From an uncultured Campylobacter sp. (lineage in GTDB: Bacteria; Campylobacterota; Campylobacteria; Campylobacterales; Campylobacteraceae), in NCBI RefSeq assembly GCF_938017615.1, contig NZ_CALIJA010000154.1, positions 1-13,884 on the forward strand: a stretch of 13,884 nt of DNA, written 5' to 3'. The notes beneath the pieces are model-generated. The model searched no databases. It saw only the letters and a program-made list of their open reading frames with translations, and was not told where the DNA came from. The position numbers were made by a program, and so were the translations under genes. This document shows positions 1 to 6,860 of this stretch, piece after piece (the first letter of the stretch is position 1; each line of letters begins with the position of its first letter).

Positions 1-477
1 TCGACTACAATTAAGTCGATTTTATATTACAATAAAAATAAGATTCGTAAAACGTTCGAGATAAATACAATCGGTGCTATGGCTTTAAGCTTTGATTGGA
101 GATGGAGCTGGAAGCAAAAAATACCTATTTATATAAAGGTCTTTCTTGTTCTTTGGTTTTTGCTCGGCTGCTATACGACGGGAGAGCCGATCAATGGCGT
201 GGCGATAATTTTTACTTTTTGCTTTTCCATTTTAACTACCAAAGCCTATATGCATCTACTTAACGGTAGCCTCGGCTTTTTCGGTCTTCACGATCAGCTT
301 GTGCTTTATAAGGAAAACGCCGAGGTCGAGATACTAAATATCTTGATGGCAGATAAAGAGGAGTATCTGCAGCTGAGAGATTATTTTATGCAGACGATGC
401 AAAAAGATATAAGCAACCTGCAACGCACGATGTCGATTTTTAATGAAAAGATAGAATTTAGAAAATTTAAATTTTAA
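1..477 (+). CDS. Unidentified membrane protein, 5' end outside the window
   Basis: I do not recognise the family. The frame is open from the first base of the window to the TAA at 475-477. The first internal ATG (79) has no ribosome binding site in front of it, so I read this as the C-terminal part of a longer protein. Counting from that ATG, two hydrophobic segments are visible, about residues 16-34 and 39-57, separated by a short loop with Thr-Gly-Glu-Pro. A charged, probably helical cytoplasmic tail follows, ending in KFKF. The tail could be a coiled coil (QLRDYFMQTMQKDISNLQRT). It is convergent with the lipoprotein gene at 612-1049, and a shared hairpin lies between them. The function is unknown; only that it is a membrane protein fragment is well supported. 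Confidence 0.6.
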   Translation, partial: STTIKSILYYNKNKIRKTFEINTIGAMALSFDWRWSWKQKIPIYIKVFLVLWFLLGCYTTGEPINGVAIIFTFCFSILTTKAYMHLLNGSLGFFGLHDQLVLYKENAEVEILNILMADKEEYLQLRDYFMQTMQKDISNLQRTMSIFNEKIEFRKFKF

Positions 478-556
478 AGGCGTATGTTATGGAAGCAAAT
501 TGAGAAGGCAAGGAAGATTTTAGCCATTGCGGTTAGATAATAGAATTTCACCCAAC

Positions 557-590
557 AAATTCCATCCCGCGATACGGCGGAATGGAATTT
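557..590. terminator. Probable bidirectional intrinsic terminator
   Basis: Bases 557-570 pair with 577-590: AAATTCCAT with ATGGAATTT, then one C/A mismatch, then CCGC with GCGG, closing a six-base loop (GATACG). That is 13 pairs in 14 positions. A T-rich/A-rich stretch follows on the + side (TTTTAAAATTT). It sits exactly between two convergent genes, where a shared terminator is expected. Confidence 0.65.
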
Positions 591-611
591 TAAAATTTAA
601 ATTTAAAAGCA

Positions 612-1049
612 CTAGCCGTTATATCCTAAGCGGCGCATATTTGCGCACGCGTCCTTGTAGCCGTAATAGCACGAGATGCGGTATAGATCAATGGCGTTGA
701 ATTTATTTTGCTCCACGCCTTCACCTTTTTCAAACATAGCTGCGAGCTTCTGGCAAGCAGGGAAGTTTTGAGAGAGCGTGCATGCGGCGTTGTAGGCATT
801 GGCGGCGGAAGCATAGTCGCGCTTGGAATACATAGAATCCGCAAAATTTAGACACATTGCGCCATTGCCGTTTTTGCACGCATCGCTTTGCACGACGCCG
901 CCTTGTAGGTTCATCGCACGGATACCGTCTTGAACGTCGGCAAAGGAATATTTGCCGCTCTTTGGCGCATCGACTGCGCTCTTTGGTGCGTTGCTAACGC
1001 AGCCTGCCAAAAATACTCCAGCGGCGATCAAAGCTAGAATTTTTTTCAT
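612..1049 (-). CDS. Small cysteine-rich lipoprotein with Sel1/Hcp-like repeats
   Basis: A 145-residue exported lipoprotein. A short basic N-terminus and hydrophobic stretch lead to the lipobox LAGC, with the lipidated Cys at 17. The mature part has six cysteines at 58/66, 90/99 and 127/135, that is, pairs eight or nine residues apart recurring about every 33-36 residues. This is the pattern of Sel1-like repeats in the Helicobacter cysteine-rich (Hcp) proteins, where each pair forms a disulfide. Matching repeat text includes the segments around MCLNFADSMY, AANAYNAAC and AMFEKGEGV. Hcp proteins are usually longer, so this is a minimal two-to-three-repeat member. ATG is preceded by AAGGAG at good spacing. 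It lies 10 bases after the 1060-1395 gene, whose stop overlaps this ribosome binding site, so it is probably the last gene of the prfB operon. A role in protein binding at the envelope is inference. Confidence 0.75.
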   Translation of the reverse strand: MKKILALIAAGVFLAGCVSNAPKSAVDAPKSGKYSFADVQDGIRAMNLQGGVVQSDACKNGNGAMCLNFADSMYSKRDYASAANAYNAACTLSQNFPACQKLAAMFEKGEGVEQNKFNAIDLYRISCYYGYKDACANMRRLGYNG

Positions 1050-1059
1050 ATTTTGCTCC

Positions 1060-1395
1060 TTAATTTTTTGAAATTTGGCGACCTAAAATGTAATAGGTCT
1101 CTTTGCCCGCGACTTTTTGTAGCTTGAGCTTAAATTTTTCCGACCAAGCGCTGATGATATCCTCAACAGCGGTCTTGCGCTCTTCATTCGTAGCGTCGTT
1201 TTTAATCTTAAAATACGGGTTTGAATTCGACATAGCCACGTGCGCACCGTAAATTTTAAGCTTATCGTTCAGCCCCACGATGCGATCGAGCTCATTATCC
1301 TCAAAATCACACTTCGATAAAATTCCTCGCAGCTGCGCGACCGTCGCGTCGTTTACGCTATATCCTAGCGCTAGCAAAATTCCATCTTCACTCAT
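1060..1395 (-). CDS. Conserved-looking hypothetical protein, 111 aa
   Basis: I do not recognise this protein. It is soluble, with no signal peptide or membrane segment, and of mixed charge, with a likely helical start (GILLALGYSVNDATVAQLRGIL) and a basic C-terminal half ending in a YYILGRQI strand. The longest reading starts at 1401, but AAGG abuts that ATG directly. The second in-frame ATG at 1395 has AAGG six to seven bases upstream, so I choose 1395. It follows prfB by about 21 bases on the same strand and precedes the cysteine-rich lipoprotein by 10 bases, so it is probably co-transcribed with both. A role linked to translation termination would be pure guesswork from position. Confidence 0.7.
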   Translation of the reverse strand: MSEDGILLALGYSVNDATVAQLRGILSKCDFEDNELDRIVGLNDKLKIYGAHVAMSNSNPYFKIKNDATNEERKTAVEDIISAWSEKFKLKLQKVAGKETYYILGRQISKN

Positions 1396-1416
1396 TCTCA
1401 TCCTTTCGAAAAAAAT

Positions 1417-2514
1417 TTATTTGTTCGCTTGTGAAATCAAAACGCCTTCGATTATGCTTTTTATATCGCCGTCTAAGATCGCGTCGGTCTGGCTATACGC
1501 CTCGCCGCTGCGGTTGTCCTTGACCTGCTGATACGGGAAAAGTACGTAGGAACGGATCTGATGCCCCCAGCCTATCTCGCTTTTAGGCACGTTTTCGTCC
1601 TTTTCGCGCTGTTTCATCAGCTCAAGCTCGTAAAGGCGCGACTTTAGCACCTTCATCGCCGTTTCTTTGTTTTTGTGCTGGCTTCTATCATTTTGGCAGT
1701 TTACTACGATACCCGTTGGGATGTGCGTGATACGCACGGCGCTTTCAGTTTTATTGATATGCTGCCCGCCTGCGCCGCTTGCGCGAAACACATCGACACG
1801 AATATCCTTCTCTTCGATATTTATCTCGATATCATCATTTAGCTCGGGGCTTACCATCACGCTCGAAAAGCTCGTATGTCTGCGCCCTGCACTATCGAAT
1901 GGGCTTACGCGCACCAGGCGATGGATACCGTTTTCGGCTTTCAGATATCCGTAGGCGTTCTCGCCGCGCACGATGAAGCTAACGTCCTTAAGACCCGCTT
2001 CCTCGCCCTCTTGAAAGTCCAAAACCTCGATCTTAAAGCCCTCTCGCTCGCAAAAGCGCAGATACATGCGGTATAGCATACTCGCCCAGTCGTTGCTCTC
2101 CGTACCGCCCGCGCCCGGATGAATGCTGACAATAGCGTTTTTATCGTCGTTTTCGCCGCTAAGCATCATAGAAATTTCTAAATTTATGATCTTGTCCTCT
2201 AGCTCGTCCGCTTCGGCAAAAAGCGAGTTTATCGTCTCTTCGTCGTTTTCCGAGTTTGCCAGCTCATATAGAGCTTTTGCGTCGTCTACGGCATTCTTGG
2301 CGTTTAGAAATTTATTTAAGATATTTGAAATTTTAGTTTTTTCCTTGCCGATGGCGCCTGCTTTTGCGACGTCCTGCCAGAGATTTTGATCGTTTTCAAG
2401 CTCCTCGATCTCTTTTAGGCGCGCTTTAATATTCTCCGGTTTTACGACGCCAGCGATATTTTCGACTTTAGTATTTAGGGTTTTTAAAAGTTCCGTGTAT
2501 TCGTAATTATCCAA
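1417..2514 (-). CDS. prfB: Peptide chain release factor 2 (RF2)
   Basis: RF2 recognises UGA and UAA in the ribosomal A site and triggers hydrolysis of the peptidyl-tRNA. The 365 residues match the family length. The N-terminal helical domain is followed by the conserved segment GAGGTESNDWASMLYRMY (about 134-151), the SPF anticodon-like motif at 204-206 and the catalytic GGQ at 249-251. The start codon is TTG at 2514-2512: an in-frame TAA lies two codons upstream, no ATG lies near, and AAGG sits nine bases before it. Many bacteria, including E. coli, make RF2 through a programmed +1 frameshift near codon 26. Here the frame is continuous through that place (around AGVVKPENIKARL), so that autoregulation is absent. 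A strong extended -10 lies at 2546-2554. It heads a likely three-gene operon with the two genes downstream. Confidence 0.96.
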   Translation of the reverse strand: MDNYEYTELLKTLNTKVENIAGVVKPENIKARLKEIEELENDQNLWQDVAKAGAIGKEKTKISNILNKFLNAKNAVDDAKALYELANSENDEETINSLFAEADELEDKIINLEISMMLSGENDDKNAIVSIHPGAGGTESNDWASMLYRMYLRFCEREGFKIEVLDFQEGEEAGLKDVSFIVRGENAYGYLKAENGIHRLVRVSPFDSAGRRHTSFSSVMVSPELNDDIEINIEEKDIRVDVFRASGAGGQHINKTESAVRITHIPTGIVVNCQNDRSQHKNKETAMKVLKSRLYELELMKQREKDENVPKSEIGWGHQIRSYVLFPYQQVKDNRSGEAYSQTDAILDGDIKSIIEGVLISQANK

Positions 2515-2545
2515 AATTTAAGACCTTTTTTATGCTTTTGGCGTG

Positions 2546-2554
2546 ATTATAACA
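2546..2554 (-). promoter_or_regulatory. Sigma-70 extended -10 promoter for prfB
   Basis: On the minus strand this reads TGTTATAAT, an extended -10 (TGN plus a perfect TATAAT). Campylobacter sigma-70 promoters rely on this element and lack a conserved -35. Transcription would start near 2539, giving a leader of about 25 bases that contains the AAGG site before the TTG start of prfB. Confidence 0.7.
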
Positions 2555-2573
2555 TATTTTGGATTAAGGTTGT

Positions 2574-2798
2574 TTATAAAATTTTATTTAAGGCGGGCAT
2601 TATGAAGCATTTGTCTATTAGGGATATCAAAACCTGCTTGATATTTCCGCGATTAATTAGTTTAAGCTCCGTCGAGAGATCGGGCAAAGGGTCGTTCAGT
2701 AGCAGTTTTAGCTTTGCTTCTTCTAGCTTCAACTTTTTACAATCGGCTTTTTTGTCTTCAAGCATAGACACCACTAGTTTTAGCTTTTCTTTTGTCAT
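2574..2798 (-). CDS. Small helical protein, third gene of a YqjD/YqjE-type operon
   Basis: A 74-residue protein of no family that I recognise. The first half is Lys/Glu/Leu-rich with heptad-like spacing (about residues 2-37), suggesting an amphipathic or coiled-coil helix. The C-terminal 25 residues are mildly hydrophobic (VLISLIDKCFIMPAL), possibly membrane-associated but too weak to call a transmembrane span. A longer reading begins at a GTG (2810), but the ATG at 2798 overlaps the upstream TGA as ATGA, which favours translational coupling and this start. By position it corresponds to YqjK in the E. coli yqjD-yqjE-yqjK operon; I see no clear sequence similarity to YqjK, so that is only a positional analogy. 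Confidence 0.65.
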   Translation of the reverse strand: MTKEKLKLVVSMLEDKKADCKKLKLEEAKLKLLLNDPLPDLSTELKLINRGNIKQVLISLIDKCFIMPALNKIL

Positions 2799-3070
2799 TT
2801 CGCTTTGCACGAAAGTACCTTATACACGATAATGGAACATAAAAAAGCCGCAATGGAGCAGGCAAAATACGCCCAAATTTCTCCGATAGTTTTTTCAAGA
2901 AGCGCGTGCAGCCCTAGCAAAAAGAAAACTAAGCCTATAATGCAAATCACGCCCGTAATTATGTTTAGTAAAACCGAGTTGGCGCTCTTTAAAAAAGAGC
3001 GCCTGATATCGCTAGCTTGAGCGTCTACGAGCTCTACTACCGAAACTATAAATTCAGATATGCCGGCCAT
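2795..3070 (-). CDS. YqjE-like membrane protein (holin-X / DUF1469 type)
   Basis: A 91-residue inner membrane protein. An amphipathic N-terminus (about 1-30, with Glu-Leu-Val-Asp-Ala and Asp-Ile-Arg-Arg) is followed by two membrane segments at about 34-57 and 65-84 and a short basic tail. This layout, and the N-terminal pattern before two helices, fit the YqjE/Actinobacterial holin-X group (Pfam PF07332). The automatic label 'phage holin' is misleading, since nothing phage-like is nearby. The longest reading uses a TTG at 3088. The ATG at 3070 shares its A with the upstream TAA (TAATG), and there is no separate ribosome binding site, so I choose 3070 and infer translational coupling. It also overlaps the next gene as ATGA. 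It probably acts with its DUF883 neighbour; the biochemical role is unknown. Confidence 0.75.
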   Translation of the reverse strand: MAGISEFIVSVVELVDAQASDIRRSFLKSANSVLLNIITGVICIIGLVFFLLGLHALLEKTIGEIWAYFACSIAAFLCSIIVYKVLSCKAK

Positions 3071-3369
3071 TATTTTTTCAGCAACCAAGCGAGCAAAAAT
3101 CCGACACTTGCAGCGATAGCGACGCTTTTTATCGGATCTTGTTTTATCGTGTCATTTACACTTTCTATGCCGTCTTTGCCTTTAAGCCTTAGATCATCTA
3201 TATATTTTTTGATCTCATTGCTATTTAGCTGATCTAGAATTTTATCTTTGGCAGACTCTGCACGCTCTGCGCCTATATTTTTGATGGACTTCATAATCTC
3301 TTTAAAATCCGCTTTCAAAGAGTCGATATCCTTTTTCAAAGAATCTAAATTTATCTCTTGAGTAGCCAT
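3070..3369 (-). CDS. DUF883 (ElaB/YqjD) family tail-anchored protein
   Basis: A 99-residue protein with a long charged helical N-terminal part (about 5-75, many Lys, Asp and Glu, and LDSLKKDIDSLKADF spaced as a coiled coil), then a conserved Asp-Pro-Ile-Lys-Ser and one C-terminal membrane segment (about 81-97) ending in LLKK. This is the signature of the ElaB/YqjD/DUF883 family. In E. coli, YqjD is an inner-membrane protein reported to bind ribosomes in stationary phase; whether that applies here is inference. The ATG is preceded by AAGGAG six bases upstream. It heads a three-gene operon whose members overlap by one to four bases. The divergent neighbour is panC. Confidence 0.85.
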   Translation of the reverse strand: MATQEINLDSLKKDIDSLKADFKEIMKSIKNIGAERAESAKDKILDQLNSNEIKKYIDDLRLKGKDGIESVNDTIKQDPIKSVAIAASVGFLLAWLLKK

Positions 3370-3468
3370 TTTCGCTCCTTTTGAAGTTTGTTTTAGAGCT
3401 AAAGCTCGTGGTAGATTTTAGTACTTATTGATTAACGCTCGCTAAATAGACCGCCCTTTCGCGCTTAA

Positions 3469-3474
3469 TTTATA
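3469..3474 (-). promoter_or_regulatory. Candidate -10 for the DUF883 operon
   Basis: TATAAA on the minus strand, preceded by AGG, about 100 bases before the ATG at 3369. It lies in the 164-base divergent gap shared with panC. It is a plain hexamer match in AT-rich DNA, and I see no sigma-28 or sigma-54 element, so it is only a candidate. Confidence 0.3.
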
Positions 3475-3488
3475 CCTTTAATATTTTT

Positions 3489-3497
3489 TGATATAAT
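3489..3497 (+). promoter_or_regulatory. Sigma-70 extended -10 promoter for panC-rimO-tilS operon
   Basis: The + strand reads TGATATAAT, an extended -10 with a perfect TATAAT, after a T-rich run typical of Campylobacter promoters. Initiation near 3504 would give a leader of about 30 bases to the panC ATG at 3534, which has a GAGAGA-type ribosome binding site. Confidence 0.7.
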
Positions 3498-3533
3498 TGC
3501 CAGCCTAATATTTTATATTGAAAAGAGAGAACA

Positions 3534-4355
3534 ATGCAGATCATTAGAAGCGTAGAGGAGCTAAAAAGCTTCAGAGCATCAGCAAGCGGCAGCGTGGGCT
3601 TCGTGCCTACTATGGGCGCTTTGCACGCGGGGCATGCAAGCCTCATAAAAAGAGCGCGGAACGAAAACGACATCGTAATCGTCTCTGCATTCCTCAATCC
3701 GGCACAGTTTTTGCCCGGTGAGGATCTAAATAGCTACCCAAAAAACGAAGCGGGCGATATTAAAATTTGTGAAAGCCTCGATGTGAACGCGCTTTTTATC
3801 CCGACCGCGGATGAAATTTACGGCACGGAGGAGCCAGCAATCATAGCACCTAAGCCAATAAGTGAAATTTTAGAAGGCAAAACGCGCCCTGGGCACTTCG
3901 ACGGCGTACTTAAGGTGCTAAATAAGCTTTTTAATCTAACTCGTCCTAGCAACGTTTATATGGGCAAAAAGGACACCCAGCAGCTTTTCATCGTGCAGAA
4001 GATGGTAAAGAGCTTTTTTATGCCTATAAATATCATCCCTTGTGAGATCGTGCGCGAGAGCGACGGCTTGGCGCTTAGCTCGCGCAACGCCTATTTGGAC
4101 GAGGAGGGCAAGCTTATGGCGCTTAAGCTTTCGCGCTCCTTGCTAAATGCCAGCTCGCTTATTAAAAAAGGCGAGATCAGCCTAAACATCGTCCGCGAAA
4201 AGATGCTTAGCGTGCTTGAGCCGCTGGCGGTCGATTACATAGCGTTCGTGGATTATAAATTTAATGAAATTTCGCAGATCAAGCAAGGCGATACGATAAT
4301 CCTGCTTGCCGCAAAGGTTGGCACAACCCGCCTGATCGATAATATCTGGCTGTAA
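3534..4355 (+). CDS. panC: Pantothenate synthetase
   Basis: PanC joins pantoate and beta-alanine with ATP to make pantothenate, the precursor of coenzyme A, in the cytoplasm. The 273 residues match the family length. Visible motifs are PTMGALHAGH (25-34, the HxGH nucleotide site), NPAQF (55-59; usually NPTQF), GKTRPGHFDGV (115-125), GKKDTQQ (144-150; usually GEKDxQQ) and RESDGLALSSRN (174-185). The start is fixed by AGAGAG just upstream and by the usual N-terminal strand MQIIRSVEEL. It is the first gene of the panC-rimO-tilS-phosphoesterase run; rimO begins one base after its stop. No panB or panD is in the window. In C. jejuni panC sits with panB and panD, so this context is different. Confidence 0.96.
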   Translation: MQIIRSVEELKSFRASASGSVGFVPTMGALHAGHASLIKRARNENDIVIVSAFLNPAQFLPGEDLNSYPKNEAGDIKICESLDVNALFIPTADEIYGTEEPAIIAPKPISEILEGKTRPGHFDGVLKVLNKLFNLTRPSNVYMGKKDTQQLFIVQKMVKSFFMPINIIPCEIVRESDGLALSSRNAYLDEEGKLMALKLSRSLLNASSLIKKGEISLNIVREKMLSVLEPLAVDYIAFVDYKFNEISQIKQGDTIILLAAKVGTTRLIDNIWL

Positions 4356-4356
4356 A

Positions 4357-5862
4357 ATGGCAAAACTCCATCTCGTTTCTCTAGGCTGCAATAAAAATTT
4401 AGTCGATAGCGAGATCATGCTTGGGCGCTTGCAAAACTATGAGCTCACGCCCGATGTGACCTCTGCCGACGTCATCATCGTAAATACCTGCGGTTTCATC
4501 GCAAGCGCCAAACAGGAGAGTATCCGCACGATTTTGAAGCTTAGCGAGCAGAAAAAAAGCGGCGCGCTGCTGGTCGTCACGGGCTGTCTGATGCAGCGCT
4601 ACAAGGATGAGCTCATGCGCGAGCTGCCCGAGGTCGATATTTTTAGCGGCGTCGGCGACTACGACAAGATCGACGAAATGATCTTAAAAAAGCAAAAAAA
4701 TTTATTCAGCCCCGACACCTACCTGCAAGCAAGCGAAGAGCGCGTGATAACGGGCTCTAACTACCACGCCTACATCAAAATTTCAGAGGGCTGTAATCAA
4801 AAATGCTCTTTCTGCGCCATTCCGGGCTTCAAAGGTCGCCTAAAAAGCCGCAGCATCGACGACATCGAAGCAGAGGTGCGTGACTTGGTAGTGCGCGGAT
4901 TTTACGATTTTAGCTTTATCGCGCAGGATTCCAGCAGCTTCGGTCGCGATCTAAGACGCAGTAACAAGGGCGGATCAAATTTTAAAGGCTCCGAAGGCGA
5001 GTTAAATTTTGCGGGCTTTCGCGACGGGCAGAATTCTGACGGCTCACGCGGCAGCGCGGGAGATAAAATTTCCGCTCAAAGTAGACTCTCCTGCGGTAAG
5101 GGCTCTAGCAGCGAAAGCGCGGACGACGAAAGAGTCCACGAGCAGGATATAGATCTAGTCGCGTTGATAAAACGCATCGAAAAAATAAAGGGCGTCAAGG
5201 TCGCGCGCGTGCTGTATCTCTACCCCACCAGCACCGACGAGCGACTCATCCGCACGATCGTGGGCTCACCCGTTTTCGCGAATTACTTCGACATGCCGAT
5301 TCAGCACATAAACGACAAAATGCTAAGCCTGATGAAGCGTGGCGCTGGCGCGGCGCGGATCAAAGAGCTTTTAAGCTTAATGCGTGCAGCGCCTAATTCA
5401 TTTCTGCGCACGGGCGTCATCGTCGGACACCCAGGCGAAACAGACGTAGAATTTGACGAGCTTTGCGCATTTTTGCAGGAGTTTAAATTTGATAGAATTT
5501 CAGCTTTTGCCTACAGCAAGGAGGAGGATACGGCGAGCTTTGCGATGCCGCAGATCTCCGCACGGACAATTAGTCGCCGTCTGAATAAAATCGAAAAAAT
5601 CACGCGCGAAGCGATAGATAGCAGCATGCACGCGCTCGTAGGCAAAAAGATGCCCCTAATAATCGAAGGCGCCAGCAGCGAGGGCGAGTTTTTTTACGGC
5701 GCCAAGCCTCTTACGTGGGACAAGGACATCGACGGCGAAATTTTAATCAACGAAAGCTACGTGCAAAATCTAAAAGCAGGCGGTCTATACGAGTGCGAAA
5801 TCACGGAATTTGCGGGCGATAGACTGCTTGCGCGAGTGCTAAAAAGCTCGCAAGGACAATGA
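4357..5862 (+). CDS. rimO: Ribosomal protein S12 methylthiotransferase RimO with a large internal insertion
   Basis: RimO is a radical-SAM enzyme that methylthiolates a conserved aspartate of ribosomal protein S12. The N-terminal UPF0004 domain has its three cluster cysteines at 11 (SLGCNKN), 45 (VNTCGF) and 77 (TGCLMQR). The radical-SAM CxxxCxxC is at 146-153 (GCNQKCSFC), and the C-terminal TRAM region ends the protein. Diagnostic RimO phrases are LVDSEIMLG, IPGFKGRLKSR, FDMPIQHI and GVIVGHPGET. At 501 residues it is about 60 longer than the usual 430-440. The excess is one Ser/Gly/Asp-rich stretch at about residues 201-264, between SSSFGRDL and DLVALIKRIEKIKG, with the frame intact. It starts one base after panC and overlaps tilS by four bases (ATGA), so it is the second gene of that operon. 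Confidence 0.96.
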   Translation: MAKLHLVSLGCNKNLVDSEIMLGRLQNYELTPDVTSADVIIVNTCGFIASAKQESIRTILKLSEQKKSGALLVVTGCLMQRYKDELMRELPEVDIFSGVGDYDKIDEMILKKQKNLFSPDTYLQASEERVITGSNYHAYIKISEGCNQKCSFCAIPGFKGRLKSRSIDDIEAEVRDLVVRGFYDFSFIAQDSSSFGRDLRRSNKGGSNFKGSEGELNFAGFRDGQNSDGSRGSAGDKISAQSRLSCGKGSSSESADDERVHEQDIDLVALIKRIEKIKGVKVARVLYLYPTSTDERLIRTIVGSPVFANYFDMPIQHINDKMLSLMKRGAGAARIKELLSLMRAAPNSFLRTGVIVGHPGETDVEFDELCAFLQEFKFDRISAFAYSKEEDTASFAMPQISARTISRRLNKIEKITREAIDSSMHALVGKKMPLIIEGASSEGEFFYGAKPLTWDKDIDGEILINESYVQNLKAGGLYECEITEFAGDRLLARVLKSSQGQ

Positions 5863-6860
5863 AAAACTCGCCCGAAATTCCAAGCAAAATTCTAGCCTTG
5901 CTGCGGGCTGGCAAAAATCTGCTTGCATTTTCACACGGCATCGATAGTACAGCACTTTTTTACATTCTGGACGAGGCGGGTGTGAAATTTGACCTTGCGA
6001 TCGTGGACTACAACGTCCGCGCGCAGAGCAAGGACGAGATCGCCTCGGCACGAGATCTGGCGGCTAAATTTAACAAACAAATCTACGTAAAAAGCGTGCG
6101 TCTTGGCGAGTCAAATTTCGAGCACGAGGCGCGTGCGGCCAGATACGATTTTTTCGCCGAGATTTGCCGCGAGCGGGGCTATGAAAATTTGATCTTAGCG
6201 CATCAGTTTGACGATAAATTCGAGTGGTTTTTGATGCAGCTGGGGCGCGGCGCGGGGCTTAGCGAGCTACTTGGCATGCAGGAGCTTGAGATTCGCGAGG
6301 ACTACGTGATCGCTCGACCGCTTCTAGGCGTACGAAAGTGCGAGCTGGAGCGGTTTTTAAAGGGGCGAAACCTAAAATACTTCACCGACGAGACAAATTT
6401 AATAGACCGATTTAAACGCGGTTTTATTCGCGCTAAATTTAGCGAGCCGTTTTTGGATGAGTACTTTAACGGCGTGAAAAAAAGCTTTGAGTTTTTGGCA
6501 GCCGATGCGTTAAATTTAACCCCTGAAATTTCTAATCCTGCGCCAAAAATTTATCTCATAAAACGTGGCGCAAATGAGCTTCGCGGCGTGGACCAGGCGT
6601 GCAAGCGGCTAAGGCTCGTGCTAAGCTCCGCGCAGCGAAACGAATGCGCTCGCTGCCTGGAAAAAGGCTCGGACTGCGTGCTTGGCGGCAAGGTAGCCGT
6701 AGGTGCGGGAGAAAAATTTATCCTTATAACGCCATACATCAAAACATCGATGGAAAAGAAATTTAAAGAAGCGTGTAGGAAACTTGCCATCCCGCCGATA
6801 AACCGCGGATTTTTATTTTCCGCGGGCGCGGATTTTGCACTATTTGAGGAACTTTTATGA
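5859..6860 (+). CDS. tilS: tRNA(Ile)-lysidine synthetase
   Basis: TilS uses ATP to attach lysine to C34 of the tRNA-Ile with a CAU anticodon, so that it reads AUA and is charged with isoleucine. The 333 residues are typical of the short form lacking much of the C-terminal domain seen in E. coli. Family features are the PP-loop at 25-30, VDYNVR at 49-54, EARAARY at 90-96, the AHQFDDKFEWFLMQLGRGAG segment starting at 114, and the FTDETN...RGFIRAKF region at about 165-184. The PP-loop reads SHGIDS, where most ATP pyrophosphatases have SGGxDS. The ATG overlaps the rimO TGA as ATGA, and its own TGA overlaps the next gene the same way. An essential function is expected from the family. Confidence 0.93.
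   Translation: MKNSPEIPSKILALLRAGKNLLAFSHGIDSTALFYILDEAGVKFDLAIVDYNVRAQSKDEIASARDLAAKFNKQIYVKSVRLGESNFEHEARAARYDFFAEICRERGYENLILAHQFDDKFEWFLMQLGRGAGLSELLGMQELEIREDYVIARPLLGVRKCELERFLKGRNLKYFTDETNLIDRFKRGFIRAKFSEPFLDEYFNGVKKSFEFLAADALNLTPEISNPAPKIYLIKRGANELRGVDQACKRLRLVLSSAQRNECARCLEKGSDCVLGGKVAVGAGEKFILITPYIKTSMEKKFKEACRKLAIPPINRGFLFSAGADFALFEELL

Noticed and set aside
2795..3070. Phage holin, hence possible prophage remnant
   Set aside because: The two-helix protein fits the chromosomal YqjE group, and its partner is a DUF883 protein. No endolysin, structural or integrase genes are nearby.
4957..5148. Frameshift or gene fusion explaining the long RimO
   Set aside because: The frame stays open, and both sides are standard RimO sequence in correct order; an in-frame insertion is the simpler reading.
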